Below, in pieces: positions 1-7,226 of a DNA stretch of 13,581 bases. A program made the position numbers and the translations under genes. Below the pieces are notes generated by a model that was not told the DNA's origin, made no database searches, and was given only the letters and a program-made list of their open reading frames with translations. Position 1 is the stretch's first letter. Each line of letters opens with the position of its first letter. The stretch comes from Deltaproteobacteria bacterium (lineage in GTDB: Bacteria > Desulfobacterota > Syntrophia > Syntrophales > UBA5619): NCBI GenBank assembly GCA_026388365.1, contig JAPLJW010000347.1:1-13581 (forward strand), written 5' to 3'.

Positions 1-82
1 GCCGTCGCCCATAAAATGATTGACTTCAAAGGGTCATGGTGATAGGGGAAACTTCCCTTGGACCGGGAGGAGAGATTGACCC

Positions 83-1346
<1,264 letters not shown>

Positions 1347-1360
1347 CATGCACAATGTGC

Positions 1361-1446
1361 GGAGGGATGGCCGAGTGGTCTATGGCGGCGGTCTTGAAAA
1401 CCGTTGACCGAAAGGTTCGCGGGTTCGAATCCTGCTCCCTCCGCCA
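1361..1446 (+). tRNA. tRNA-Ser (anticodon UGA)
   Basis: The acceptor stem GGAGGGA pairs with TCCCTCC, followed by discriminator G and an encoded CCA (1444-1446). The anticodon loop is CTTGAAA with anticodon TGA at 1395-1397, on a 5-bp stem. A long variable arm (TTGACCGAAAGGTT) identifies a class II tRNA, as expected for serine. The T arm contains GGTTCGAATCC. The gene starts 14 bases after the serS stop codon, so it may be co-transcribed with serS. It reads UCA and other UCN codons. Confidence 0.97.
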
Positions 1447-1463
1447 GAGATAACGACCTGACC

Positions 1464-1496
1464 CAAGGGAACACCTTGCCGCAAGGTATCCCCTTG
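1464..1496 (+). other. Stem-loop just downstream of tRNA-Ser(UGA)
   Basis: Two 16-base arms, CAAGGGAACACCTTGC and GCAAGGTATCCCCTTG, are separated by one base and match at 14 of 16 positions. There is no T-run after the stem (the next bases are AAAGATG), so it is not a standard intrinsic terminator. It may mark the 3' end of the serS/tRNA transcript or be part of the adjoining repeat. Confidence 0.55.
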
Positions 1497-1647
1497 AAAG
1501 ATGATCGTAAAAAGTCCCCCAAACGGTCATACCGGCGGAAACCGGTATCCAGAACCCGTTAAAAAAACTGGATTCCGGGTCAAGCCCGGAATGACAAAAG
1601 AGGCAAATGACGACTTTTTACGGGTTCATCAAAGATGATCGTAAAAA
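1497..1647. repeat. Palindromic intergenic repeat flanked by 17-bp direct repeats
   Basis: The 17-base sequence AAAGATGATCGTAAAAA occurs perfectly at 1497-1513 and 1631-1647. Between the copies is a nested inverted repeat. The outer arms GTAAAAAGTC and GACTTTTTAC lie near 1507-1516 and 1612-1621. The inner arms run from GTCATACCGG (1526) to CCGGAATGAC (ending 1595), with CTGGAT/ATCCAG pairing inside. No reading frame is recognisable. The organisation resembles the MITE- or REP-like intergenic palindromes common in deltaproteobacterial genomes; that likeness is from general knowledge, not a search. Confidence 0.6.
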
Positions 1648-1654
1648 TGATCGC

Positions 1655-1749
1655 GGAGAGATGGCTGAGTGGCCGAAAGCGATCGCCTGCTAAGCGATTG
1701 TACGCCCCTTAAAGGTGTACCGCGGGTTCGAATCCCGCTCTCTCCGCCA
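1655..1749 (+). tRNA. tRNA-Ser (anticodon GCU)
   Basis: The acceptor stem GGAGAGA pairs with TCTCTCC, with discriminator G and an encoded CCA at 1747-1749. The anticodon stem ATCGC/GCGAT encloses the loop CTGCTAA, giving anticodon GCT at 1689-1691. A long variable arm (about 20 bases, including TACGCCCC...GGTGTA) confirms a serine class II tRNA. It reads AGC and AGU codons. It forms a cluster with serS and tRNA-Ser(UGA), separated from the latter by a repeat element. Confidence 0.97.
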
Positions 1750-1945
1750 TTTTATTCCACCCCCGCCCTGATCCTGAGCGCCCAGATAACCAAAGGGTAA
1801 TCTTCCGATCATCCCCGCGTAAGGTTCCCCTCTTATAATCGATCCCAACAGGCCGGCGATCAGGCAGCCATGCCGCCCCCTTACGTCCGGTAAAGTCCGG
1901 CATCCGGTCTTCCGAACGCCGATTTGTGCCGCCGGAATGACGACC

Positions 1946-1973
1946 TTGACATTCGTCGTTGCCGGTTTAAATT
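1946..1973 (+). promoter_or_regulatory. Candidate sigma-70 promoter of the Do protease gene
   Basis: A perfect -35 box TTGACA (1946-1951) is followed after 16 bases by TAAATT (1968-1973, four of six matches to TATAAT). It lies about 50 bases upstream of the protease start codon at 2022. No other gene starts nearby on this strand. No operator was recognised. Confidence 0.5.
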
Positions 1974-2021
1974 AGGCGCGCATGGAATCAGTCCAAAAGC
2001 TCAAAACAAGGAGGATCGTTT

Positions 2022-3467
2022 ATGAAACGAAAAACATTTTACATGACCCTGTTCATTGGCCTGCTCCTGGCCGGATCCGTTATCGGCCTCGGCTGCGGGA
2101 TATCGCAGGCAGCAGAGCCCGGTTTGGAGGTTTCCGTCTCCTCGGGGACGCCGATGGTTCCCGCCAGTTTCAGCGACCTGGCGGAGAAGGTCCGCCCCGG
2201 CGTGGTCAACATCCAGATTGTGAAAAAGGTCGAGTCCACCGGGCGGCGTATTCTTCCGGGAAATCCCTTCGGATACGGCGGCAGAAACCCTTTCGAGGAT
2301 TTCTTCGAACAATTCGAGAGGAATCAGCCCGAGAGAAAGCAGCAGGGGGTCGGCTCCGGCTTTGTCATGACCCGGGACGGGTATATCCTGACCAATAACC
2401 ATGTCGTCGAGGGCGCCGACGAGATCAAGGTGAAACTCGCCGACGGCAAGGAGCTGACGGGCAAGGTTGTCGGCCGGGACCCCAAAACCGACATCGCTGT
2501 GGTCAAGATCGACGGGTCTGCGGATTTGCACCCCCTCACGCTGGGCGATTCGGGCAAGCTGAAGGTCGGAGACTGGGTGATCGCCGTCGGCAGCCCCTTC
2601 GGCCTGGAGCAGACGGTGACCGCCGGGATCGTCAGCGCCAAGGGACGGGTGATCGGTTCGGGACCCTATGATGATTTCATCCAGACCGACGCCTCCATCA
2701 ACCCCGGCAACAGTGGCGGCCCCCTGGTCAACATGCTGGGGGAAGTCGTGGGGATCAACACGGCGATCATCGCCTCCGGACAGGGGATCGGCTTTGCGAT
2801 CCCGATTGCGATGGCCAAGGAGATCGCCCCCCAGCTCAAAGAGAAGGGTCATGTGACGCGAGGCCTTTTGGGCGTCAACATCCAGGACATGACGCCGGAG
2901 CTGGCAAAAACGTTCGGGCTCAAAGAGAGCAAGGGGGCGCTCGTCGCCCAGGTGGTCCCGGACGGTCCGGCCGAGAAGGCGGGGATCGAACAGGGGGATG
3001 TGATCATAACCTTTGACGGCAAGCCCGTGGGCGACTCCAAAGAGCTGCCCCGGATCGTTGCCTCGACCCCCGTGGGCAAGAGCGTCACGGTGACGGTGCT
3101 CCGGGACGGCAAAGAGATTGATTGCCGGGTGAAAGTGGGGGAGATGGAAGCGGAGGCTGCGGAAAAGGAGAAGGACCCGACGCAGGCATCGCTTGGCATT
3201 TCAGTGCAGACGATTACGCCCCAGATGGCGCAGGCGCTGGGCATGAAGGGCACCGAGGGGGTCGTGGTAACGCGGGTCGAACCGGAAAGCGCGGCGGCCG
3301 AAGCGATGATCCGGACCGGGGATGTGATCCGGGAGGTCAATCGCAAACCGGTCAAGAATGCGGATGATTTCGCCCGGAAGATCGGACAGGAAAAAGGAAA
3401 GGACGTCATCCTGCTGCTCATCCAGAGGGGCCAGAATCGTCTCTATGTGGCGGTCACGCCGAAGTAG
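2022..3467 (+). CDS. degP: Do-family periplasmic serine endoprotease (DegP/DegQ)
   Basis: This 481-residue protein degrades or refolds misfolded proteins in the periplasm. An N-terminal signal peptide (KRK, then a hydrophobic stretch at residues 7-24) ends at a plausible signal peptidase I site, SQA-AEP, near residue 30. The trypsin-like domain carries the full catalytic triad: H127 in TNNHVV, D157 in KTDIAVV and S231 in NPGNSGGP. Two PDZ domains follow at about 280-372 (RGLLGVNIQDM onward) and 388-478 (LGISVQTI onward). The loop between the first beta strands is short, more like DegQ than E. coli DegP, so the symbol is approximate. Length and domain order are normal for the family. The start at 2022 has AAGGAGG about 8-9 bases upstream. 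The gene stands alone, with its own promoter-like sequence and terminator. Confidence 0.95.
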   Translation: MKRKTFYMTLFIGLLLAGSVIGLGCGISQAAEPGLEVSVSSGTPMVPASFSDLAEKVRPGVVNIQIVKKVESTGRRILPGNPFGYGGRNPFEDFFEQFERNQPERKQQGVGSGFVMTRDGYILTNNHVVEGADEIKVKLADGKELTGKVVGRDPKTDIAVVKIDGSADLHPLTLGDSGKLKVGDWVIAVGSPFGLEQTVTAGIVSAKGRVIGSGPYDDFIQTDASINPGNSGGPLVNMLGEVVGINTAIIASGQGIGFAIPIAMAKEIAPQLKEKGHVTRGLLGVNIQDMTPELAKTFGLKESKGALVAQVVPDGPAEKAGIEQGDVIITFDGKPVGDSKELPRIVASTPVGKSVTVTVLRDGKEIDCRVKVGEMEAEAAEKEKDPTQASLGISVQTITPQMAQALGMKGTEGVVVTRVEPESAAAEAMIRTGDVIREVNRKPVKNADDFARKIGQEKGKDVILLLIQRGQNRLYVAVTPK

Positions 3468-3475
3468 TCTCATAC

Positions 3476-3517
3476 GCATCCGGCCTGGGGGGCACCCCAC
3501 AGGCCGGATGCTTTTTT
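3476..3517 (+). terminator. Intrinsic terminator of the Do protease gene
   Basis: A perfect 12-bp stem, GCATCCGGCCTG (3476-3487) and CAGGCCGGATGC (3500-3511), can be extended inward by G-C pairs and is followed at once by six Ts (3512-3517). It starts 9 bases after the stop codon at 3467. Confidence 0.93.
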
Positions 3518-3935
3518 ATCCGCCCCAACCGCAGTCTCTTTTAAGCGACGGTTTAAAAGCCCGGATGCAAGGCCTCCGAAATCCCCAGCAGAAGCCCGTG
3601 GATGACATTGCCCCGGAAGCATGATGGCATGCGAAACGGACGAAATCCGCCCTGGTAAACACAGACGACGGAATTGATGATCCGGAGGATCTTGGTCATC
3701 ACGGCCGGACCCCTGGAAACAAAAAGACGGACCTCTTGCACCGTTACATTCGTTTTCCGATGACCTGCCATACCTTTTTGAACTTCCCCGCTGCGGCGGG
3801 CAGGGCAATGATATTTTCAATCCTCGCCCGCTGTTTGGTGATGGTTTTCACAAGGGAAAACAGGATTTCTTTCGGGCCGCAGCGAAGGGGCTTTACCGCA
3901 ACCGGCGGCCGCCCATTTCGTCGCGACGAATCCTG
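3518..3935. other. Stretch without a recognisable gene
   Basis: About 420 bases lie between the protease terminator and the tRNA-Arg promoter. Open frames here are short and of unusual composition. The best is 72 codons on the reverse strand (3553-3771), with a poor ribosome binding site and no family I can name with confidence. No tRNA, repeat or clear hairpin array was seen. It may be degenerate former coding DNA. Confidence 0.4.
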
Positions 3936-3963
3936 TTGACATATTCCGCAAAGTGGATAGAAT
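3936..3963 (+). promoter_or_regulatory. Strong sigma-70-like promoter for tRNA-Arg
   Basis: A perfect TTGACA (3936-3941), a 16-base spacer and TAGAAT (3958-3963, five of six matches) form the best promoter match in the window. Transcription would start near 3970 and give a leader of about 90 bases before the mature tRNA-Arg 5' end at 4059. The leader would be removed by RNase P. Confidence 0.7.
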
Positions 3964-4058
3964 GGCCGCCCGTTGTCCGGAAGGAGGACCTCGGGATCCG
4001 GTTTTTTTCAGAAGGGCTGACGCTGCCGTTGCGAGGTTTGACGGAGAAAACAATAAAC

Positions 4059-4135
4059 GCGCCCATAGCTCAGCTGGATAGAGCATCAGACTACGAATCT
4101 GAGGGCCGCAGGTTCGAATCCTGCTGGGCGCGCCA
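4059..4135 (+). tRNA. tRNA-Arg (anticodon ACG)
   Basis: The acceptor stem GCGCCCA pairs with TGGGCGC, with discriminator G and an encoded CCA (4133-4135). The D arm is GCTCAGCTGGATAGAGC. The anticodon stem TCAGA/TCTGA holds the loop CTACGAA, with anticodon ACG at 4093-4095. The T arm contains GGTTCGAATCC. The wobble A would be deaminated to inosine by TadA to read CGU, CGC and CGA codons (family knowledge). Confidence 0.98.
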
Positions 4136-4187
4136 TACGAACAAGGGGTTATGGATTTGAATCTATAACCCCTTGTTCGTATGGCGC
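4130..4187. repeat. 58-bp near-perfect palindrome overlapping the tRNA-Arg 3' end
   Basis: The arms pair continuously from 4130/4187 inward, with 23 perfect pairs (4130-4152 with 4165-4187), and then continue through GG..ATT/AAT..CT with one G-T wobble to almost no loop. The left arm starts within the last bases of tRNA-Arg (GCGCCA), so the right arm holds an inverted copy of the tRNA end. The sequence after the right arm (GGCGCCCTGT) lacks a T-run, so this is not a typical intrinsic terminator, although it may still end or process the tRNA transcript. Confidence 0.8.
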
Positions 4188-4277
4188 CCTGTGGCCGGCT
4201 GCAGCAATGGACCGTGATCCGGACAGTTTCCTACGGAGGGTCCGGGTTGAACGGACTTCAACGGATGGGGAGGGATG

Positions 4278-5666
4278 ATGAAACAGGAGCGTACGGAACG
4301 CTCAACCAGGATCGCAGCGTTGATCGTTGCGACCCTGGCAAATTTCATGACGCCGTTCATGGGTTCCGCAGTCAATATCGCACTGCCGGCGATCGGCGTG
4401 GAATTTGCGGCGGACGCCATCGCGCTGGGCTGGATTCCGACATCCTTCCTGCTGGCGGCCGCCATGTTCGCCGTTCCGTTCGGCCGGATCGCCGACATAT
4501 ACGGCATGAAGAGGATCTTCGGCTACGGGGTCATGCTGTTCACCGTTTCGTCACTGTTTTGCGCCTTTTCGTCTTCAACCCTTGCACTGATTGTTTTCCG
4601 GATTTTCCAGGGAATCGCCGGCGGGATGATCTTTGTAACGGGGCTGGCCATCATCACATCCGTTTACCCTGTGTATGATAGGGGCAAGGCCATCGGCATC
4701 AATGTCGCCACGGTTTACATCGCCCTCTCCCTCGGACCGGTCCTGGGCGGCATCATGACCCACGACCTGGGATGGCGGAGCCTTTTCCTGGCCATGATCC
4801 CTCTGGGCGTCATCATCCTGACTATAACCGTCTGGAAGGTCAAAGGCGAATGGGCGGAATGCCGGGGGGAGAGATTCGACCTCAGGGGCTCCCTGTTTTA
4901 CAGCATCGTCCTGGTCATGGTCATGTACGGGTTTTCCATTCTCCCCTCCCTTCCGGGAACGGTGCTGGTTGTTTCCGGAATCATCGGATTTGCGGGGTTT
5001 CTGATCTTCGAGTTGAAGACGGACAGCCCCGTGCTCAACGTCCGGCTCTTCAAAAACGCAACGTTTGCGCTTGCCAACCTTGCCGCACTGATCAACTACA
5101 GCGCGACCTTTGCCGTGGTCTTTCTGCTGAGTCTCCACCTCCAGTACATCAAAGGTCTCGACCCGAAGTCCGCGGGTCTGATCCTCGTTGCACAGCCCGC
5201 CGTCATGGCCGTCTTCGCGCCGATCGCGGGAAGGCTTTCCGACCGTATCCAACCCCGGAAACTCGCCGCTCTGGGAATGGCGATTTCCACGCTCGGCCTA
5301 TTCATATTTGCCACCATGACCATGGAAACCGGCATCGCCGCCATCACTGCGGGTCTGATCGTTCTCGGGATCGGTTTCGGCTTCTTCTCCCCCCCCAACA
5401 CGAGCGCAATCATGGGATCCGTGGAAAGGAGATTTTATGGCGTCGCATCGGCGATGGTCAGCACCATGCGCCTTCTGGGTCAGATGCTCAGCATGGGCCT
5501 GGCGCTGATGGTTTTCGCCATCTTCATCGGCAACGTCCGGATCACGCCCGATCAGTACCCTGCACTGCTCCGAAGCATCCGGACTGTCTTCATGGTTTGC
5601 ACCGTGCTGTGCTTTTCAGGTATTTTCGTCTCCCTGGCAAAGGAAAATCGAGCGAGCAGACCCTGA
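4278..5666 (+). CDS. MFS transporter, DHA2 (EmrB/QacA) type
   Basis: This inner-membrane protein probably exports drugs or other small molecules by proton antiport. I count 14 hydrophobic segments, the hallmark of the DHA2 branch. Signature motifs are visible: the family's first-helix motif VNIALPAIG, motif A after helix 2 (GRIADIYGMKR) and motif C in helix 5 (LSLGPVLGGIM). The length of 462 residues is usual. Two in-frame ATG codons overlap at 4275 and 4278; the Shine-Dalgarno GGGAGG at 4268-4273 is too close to 4275, so 4278 is preferred. The upstream leader (4219-4262) has two small hairpins, CCGGAC/GTCCGG and GTTGAA/TTCAAC. No membrane-fusion or outer-membrane partner gene is adjacent, so it probably works alone. 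The substrate cannot be told from sequence. Confidence 0.92.
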   Translation: MKQERTERSTRIAALIVATLANFMTPFMGSAVNIALPAIGVEFAADAIALGWIPTSFLLAAAMFAVPFGRIADIYGMKRIFGYGVMLFTVSSLFCAFSSSTLALIVFRIFQGIAGGMIFVTGLAIITSVYPVYDRGKAIGINVATVYIALSLGPVLGGIMTHDLGWRSLFLAMIPLGVIILTITVWKVKGEWAECRGERFDLRGSLFYSIVLVMVMYGFSILPSLPGTVLVVSGIIGFAGFLIFELKTDSPVLNVRLFKNATFALANLAALINYSATFAVVFLLSLHLQYIKGLDPKSAGLILVAQPAVMAVFAPIAGRLSDRIQPRKLAALGMAISTLGLFIFATMTMETGIAAITAGLIVLGIGFGFFSPPNTSAIMGSVERRFYGVASAMVSTMRLLGQMLSMGLALMVFAIFIGNVRITPDQYPALLRSIRTVFMVCTVLCFSGIFVSLAKENRASRP

Positions 5667-5671
5667 GATCA

Positions 5672-5800
5672 TCCTTTGAACAGAGGCCGATCCGCCCGCC
5701 CAGCGAAGCCGAAGGTCTTCTGATGCGGGTCAGCATGAATTGCCCCTGGAACCGCTGCAACTTTTGCCGCACCTGTAAGAATGCAACATTCGTGATCCGC
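5672..5800 (+). pseudogene. N-terminal stub of a radical-SAM protein gene
   Basis: This 43-codon stretch reads SFEQRPIRPPSEAEGLLMRV and continues SMNCPWNRCNFCRTCKNATF. The PPSEAxSLLxRVTxNCPWNxCxFC pattern is a recognisable opening of a family of radical-SAM proteins in deltaproteobacteria. The cysteines CPWNRCNFC would bind the 4Fe-4S cluster. After VIR at 5800 the frame drifts into sequence with no similarity that runs antisense to yhhQ, and there is no convincing start codon (an MRV inside the motif is too late). It is therefore a truncated remnant lying between the MFS gene and the convergent yhhQ. The motif is clear; the event that removed the rest is unknown. Confidence 0.6.
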
Positions 5801-5827
5801 ATCACCCCGGTGGAACCGATTCCGGCG

Positions 5828-6526
5828 TCAATCCCGCCAGCGCAACGGATTGAAGTTCGTGTTCCGGTCATAGAAATCTTCACGCTCCGCGCGCTTCAGG
5901 AAATTCACGGTCAGATAGGTCAGAGGGGTGACCAGCGTTTCATAGGCGGATTTCATCAGCCATTGGCTCCCTGCCATCTTCGCCAGCGCATCGAGAGGGA
6001 CCGTCCCGTAAAAGGCCAGAAAAATAAAGACCCCGGAATCCGCGAGCTGACCGACGACCGTGGAGCCGATCGTGCGCATCCACAAATGCCGCCCCCGGGT
6101 CGTGATCTTCATCTTGGCGAGCACGAAAGAATTGAGGAACTCTCCCAGCAGATAGGCCAGAAAAGAGGCGGCCAGAATCCTGGGCGTTGCCGCGAAGATC
6201 GCCTGGTAAGCCTGCTGCGAGGCGGCGGCGGTCTCAAAGGCGCCCGTCCTCCAGAAGGGCGCCGCCGGCAACCCGATGGAAAGATAGAAGATGAATACCG
6301 CAAGCAGGTTGCACCCGAAGCCGATCCAGATGACCCGCCGGGCCTGAGCGTAGCCGTACACCTCGGTCAGGATATCCCCGAAAATATAGGAGATGGGAAA
6401 GATCAGAATCGCGGCCGGCAAAAAGAACGGTCCGACGGAGATCAGCTTCACGGCAATGATGTTGGAGACCACCAGGCTGGTGACGAAAATGGCGGTAATG
6501 GCGGGCAGCCAGCGGTGTTCAGCCAT
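5828..6526 (-). CDS. yhhQ: Queuosine precursor transporter (YhhQ/QPTR family, DUF165)
   Basis: This 232-residue integral membrane protein is predicted to import the deazaguanine precursors preQ0 or preQ1 for queuosine synthesis. Six hydrophobic segments are visible. Family hallmarks are FPISYIFGDILTEVYGYAQA in the second helix region, GEFLNSFVLAKMK, and RTIGSTVVGQLADSGVF. The start at 6526 (MAEHRW) is preferred over the longer open frame to 6652, whose extra residues are out-of-frame queF sequence. It has AAGAG upstream and its ATG overlaps the queF stop by 8 bases, implying translational coupling. An alternative start four residues upstream (MGREM, 6538) is possible. Pairing with queF fits salvage of preQ0 followed by reduction to preQ1. 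It converges on the radical-SAM stub, with no clear terminator between. Confidence 0.93.
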   Translation of the reverse strand: MAEHRWLPAITAIFVTSLVVSNIIAVKLISVGPFFLPAAILIFPISYIFGDILTEVYGYAQARRVIWIGFGCNLLAVFIFYLSIGLPAAPFWRTGAFETAAASQQAYQAIFAATPRILAASFLAYLLGEFLNSFVLAKMKITTRGRHLWMRTIGSTVVGQLADSGVFIFLAFYGTVPLDALAKMAGSQWLMKSAYETLVTPLTYLTVNFLKRAEREDFYDRNTNFNPLRWRD

Positions 6527-6932
6527 TTCTCTTCCCATGTTCCGCTTCGACGGCAATGGATATCCCCCCCCGCACCGCAAAATCCGCAGTGACCTTGCAC
6601 CAGCGGGGGGCCAGGACCTTAACAACATCGTCCAGGATCGCGTTGGCCGCATGTTCGTGGAAGACCCCCTGGTCCCGGAAGGACCACAGGTAAAGTTTGA
6701 GCGATTTGGACTCCAGGATCTTCCGGTCGGGAATGTATTGAAGGGTCAGACGGGCAAAATCGGGCTGCCCTGTCGCCGGACAGACGCAGGTAAACTCTTC
6801 GGTGCGAAGGGTGACGACATAATCCCGCGCCCGATGGTGGTTCGGAAACGTTTCCAGTTTCTTCGCAGGTTTATCCCCCCTGCCGAGCAGGGTCAGCCCT
6901 TCCAGGTCCGATTTTTCAGTCATCTTCGGCAT
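6519..6932 (-). CDS. queF: NADPH-dependent preQ0 reductase
   Basis: QueF reduces 7-cyano-7-deazaguanine (preQ0) to preQ1 in the queuosine pathway, a cytoplasmic step. The protein is 137 residues, the short unimodular (B. subtilis-like) type. The catalytic cysteine is C51 in VCPATGQPDF, with D58 as the acid residue. The substrate-binding motif ESKSLKLYLWSF starts at E74 and HEH lies at 92-94. The start at 6932 follows GGAAGGG by about 5 bases. It is the first gene of a queF-yhhQ operon. QueF has no queC, queD or queE beside it here, which together with the transporter suggests use of imported preQ0, though those genes may lie elsewhere. Confidence 0.96.
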   Translation of the reverse strand: MPKMTEKSDLEGLTLLGRGDKPAKKLETFPNHHRARDYVVTLRTEEFTCVCPATGQPDFARLTLQYIPDRKILESKSLKLYLWSFRDQGVFHEHAANAILDDVVKVLAPRWCKVTADFAVRGGISIAVEAEHGKRNG

Positions 6933-6941
6933 AGGGTCCCT

Positions 6942-7041
6942 TCCTTTGCGCTTTTTGGGTCTTCATCCTTAAAGGAGATGAAGGTGCGTCGCGCCTCCCG
7001 GATCTTCCTTTTTTTCGATCCATGAATCTTTACGGGGAGGC
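6942..7041 (-). promoter_or_regulatory. Structured queF leader with a possible RBS-covering pseudoknot
   Basis: Read on the queF strand, an upstream hairpin pairs GCCTCCC (7041-7035) with GGGAGGC (6999-6993) and has an inner GGATC/GATCC stem. Below it, CTTCATC (6983-6977) pairs with GATGAAG (6967-6961) around the 9-base loop TCCTTTAAG. The loop bases TCCTTT (6976-6971) are perfectly complementary to AAAGGA (6947-6942) in the queF ribosome binding region, after an A-rich linker (ACCCAAAAAGCGC). This is an H-type pseudoknot topology that would hide the Shine-Dalgarno. preQ1 riboswitches use such a fold upstream of queuosine genes, but I cannot match the conserved preQ1-I or preQ1-II bases. It is a candidate only. 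Confidence 0.4.
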
Positions 7042-7151
7042 TCTTTTCATCTATCTGAAACGGTCTGATCTTGTCCACATTTTTCTCTACACGAACAACA
7101 ATTTTCCTGTTGATAATCCATTTCTGCTGTGGTAAGGGGGAACGCATCCGC

Positions 7152-7225
7152 TGGGGGATCGTTCAATGGTAGGACAACGGACTCTGACTCCGTGAATCGT
7201 GGTTCGAATCCACGTCTCCCAGCCA
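7152..7225 (+). tRNA. tRNA-Gln (anticodon CUG)
   Basis: The acceptor stem TGGGGGA pairs with TCTCCCA (one G-T), with discriminator G and an encoded CCA (7223-7225). The anticodon stem ACGGA/TCCGT holds the loop CTCTGAC, with anticodon CTG at 7184-7186. The T arm is GTGGTTCGAATCCAC. Its 3' half, from the anticodon loop on, is repeated perfectly 6198 bases downstream, so it appears to have served as an integration site. It diverges from queF. Confidence 0.97.
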
Positions 7226-7226
7226 A
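7182..7226 (+). repeat. Left attachment-site-like direct repeat (attL)
   Basis: Forty-five bases from the first anticodon-loop base of tRNA-Gln to one base past CCA are identical to 13380-13424. Identity stops abruptly on both sides (A/T before, A/T after). This span is typical of tyrosine-recombinase attachment cores in tRNA genes. Confidence 0.85.

Noticed and set aside
30..62. Small inverted repeat GGGGAA/TTCCC upstream of serS
   Set aside because: The stem is only five to six pairs and no T-box or other leader element is recognisable in the 82 bases available.
3553..3771. A 72-codon reverse-strand frame with a faint YidD-like pattern (VYQ, RMPSC)
   Set aside because: The conserved YidD cysteine and HPGG arrangement is not there, the ribosome binding site is poor, and no rnpA or yidC is adjacent.
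4772..6592. A 606-codon open frame on the plus strand
   Set aside because: It runs out of frame through the MFS gene and antisense to yhhQ and queF, with biased composition. Only its short radical-SAM-like stretch at 5672-5800 is meaningful.
6920..7147. A 75-codon reverse-strand frame upstream of queF
   Set aside because: It overlaps the queF start and a structured leader, is basic and of low similarity to anything, and has no clear ribosome binding site. It is more likely untranslated leader.
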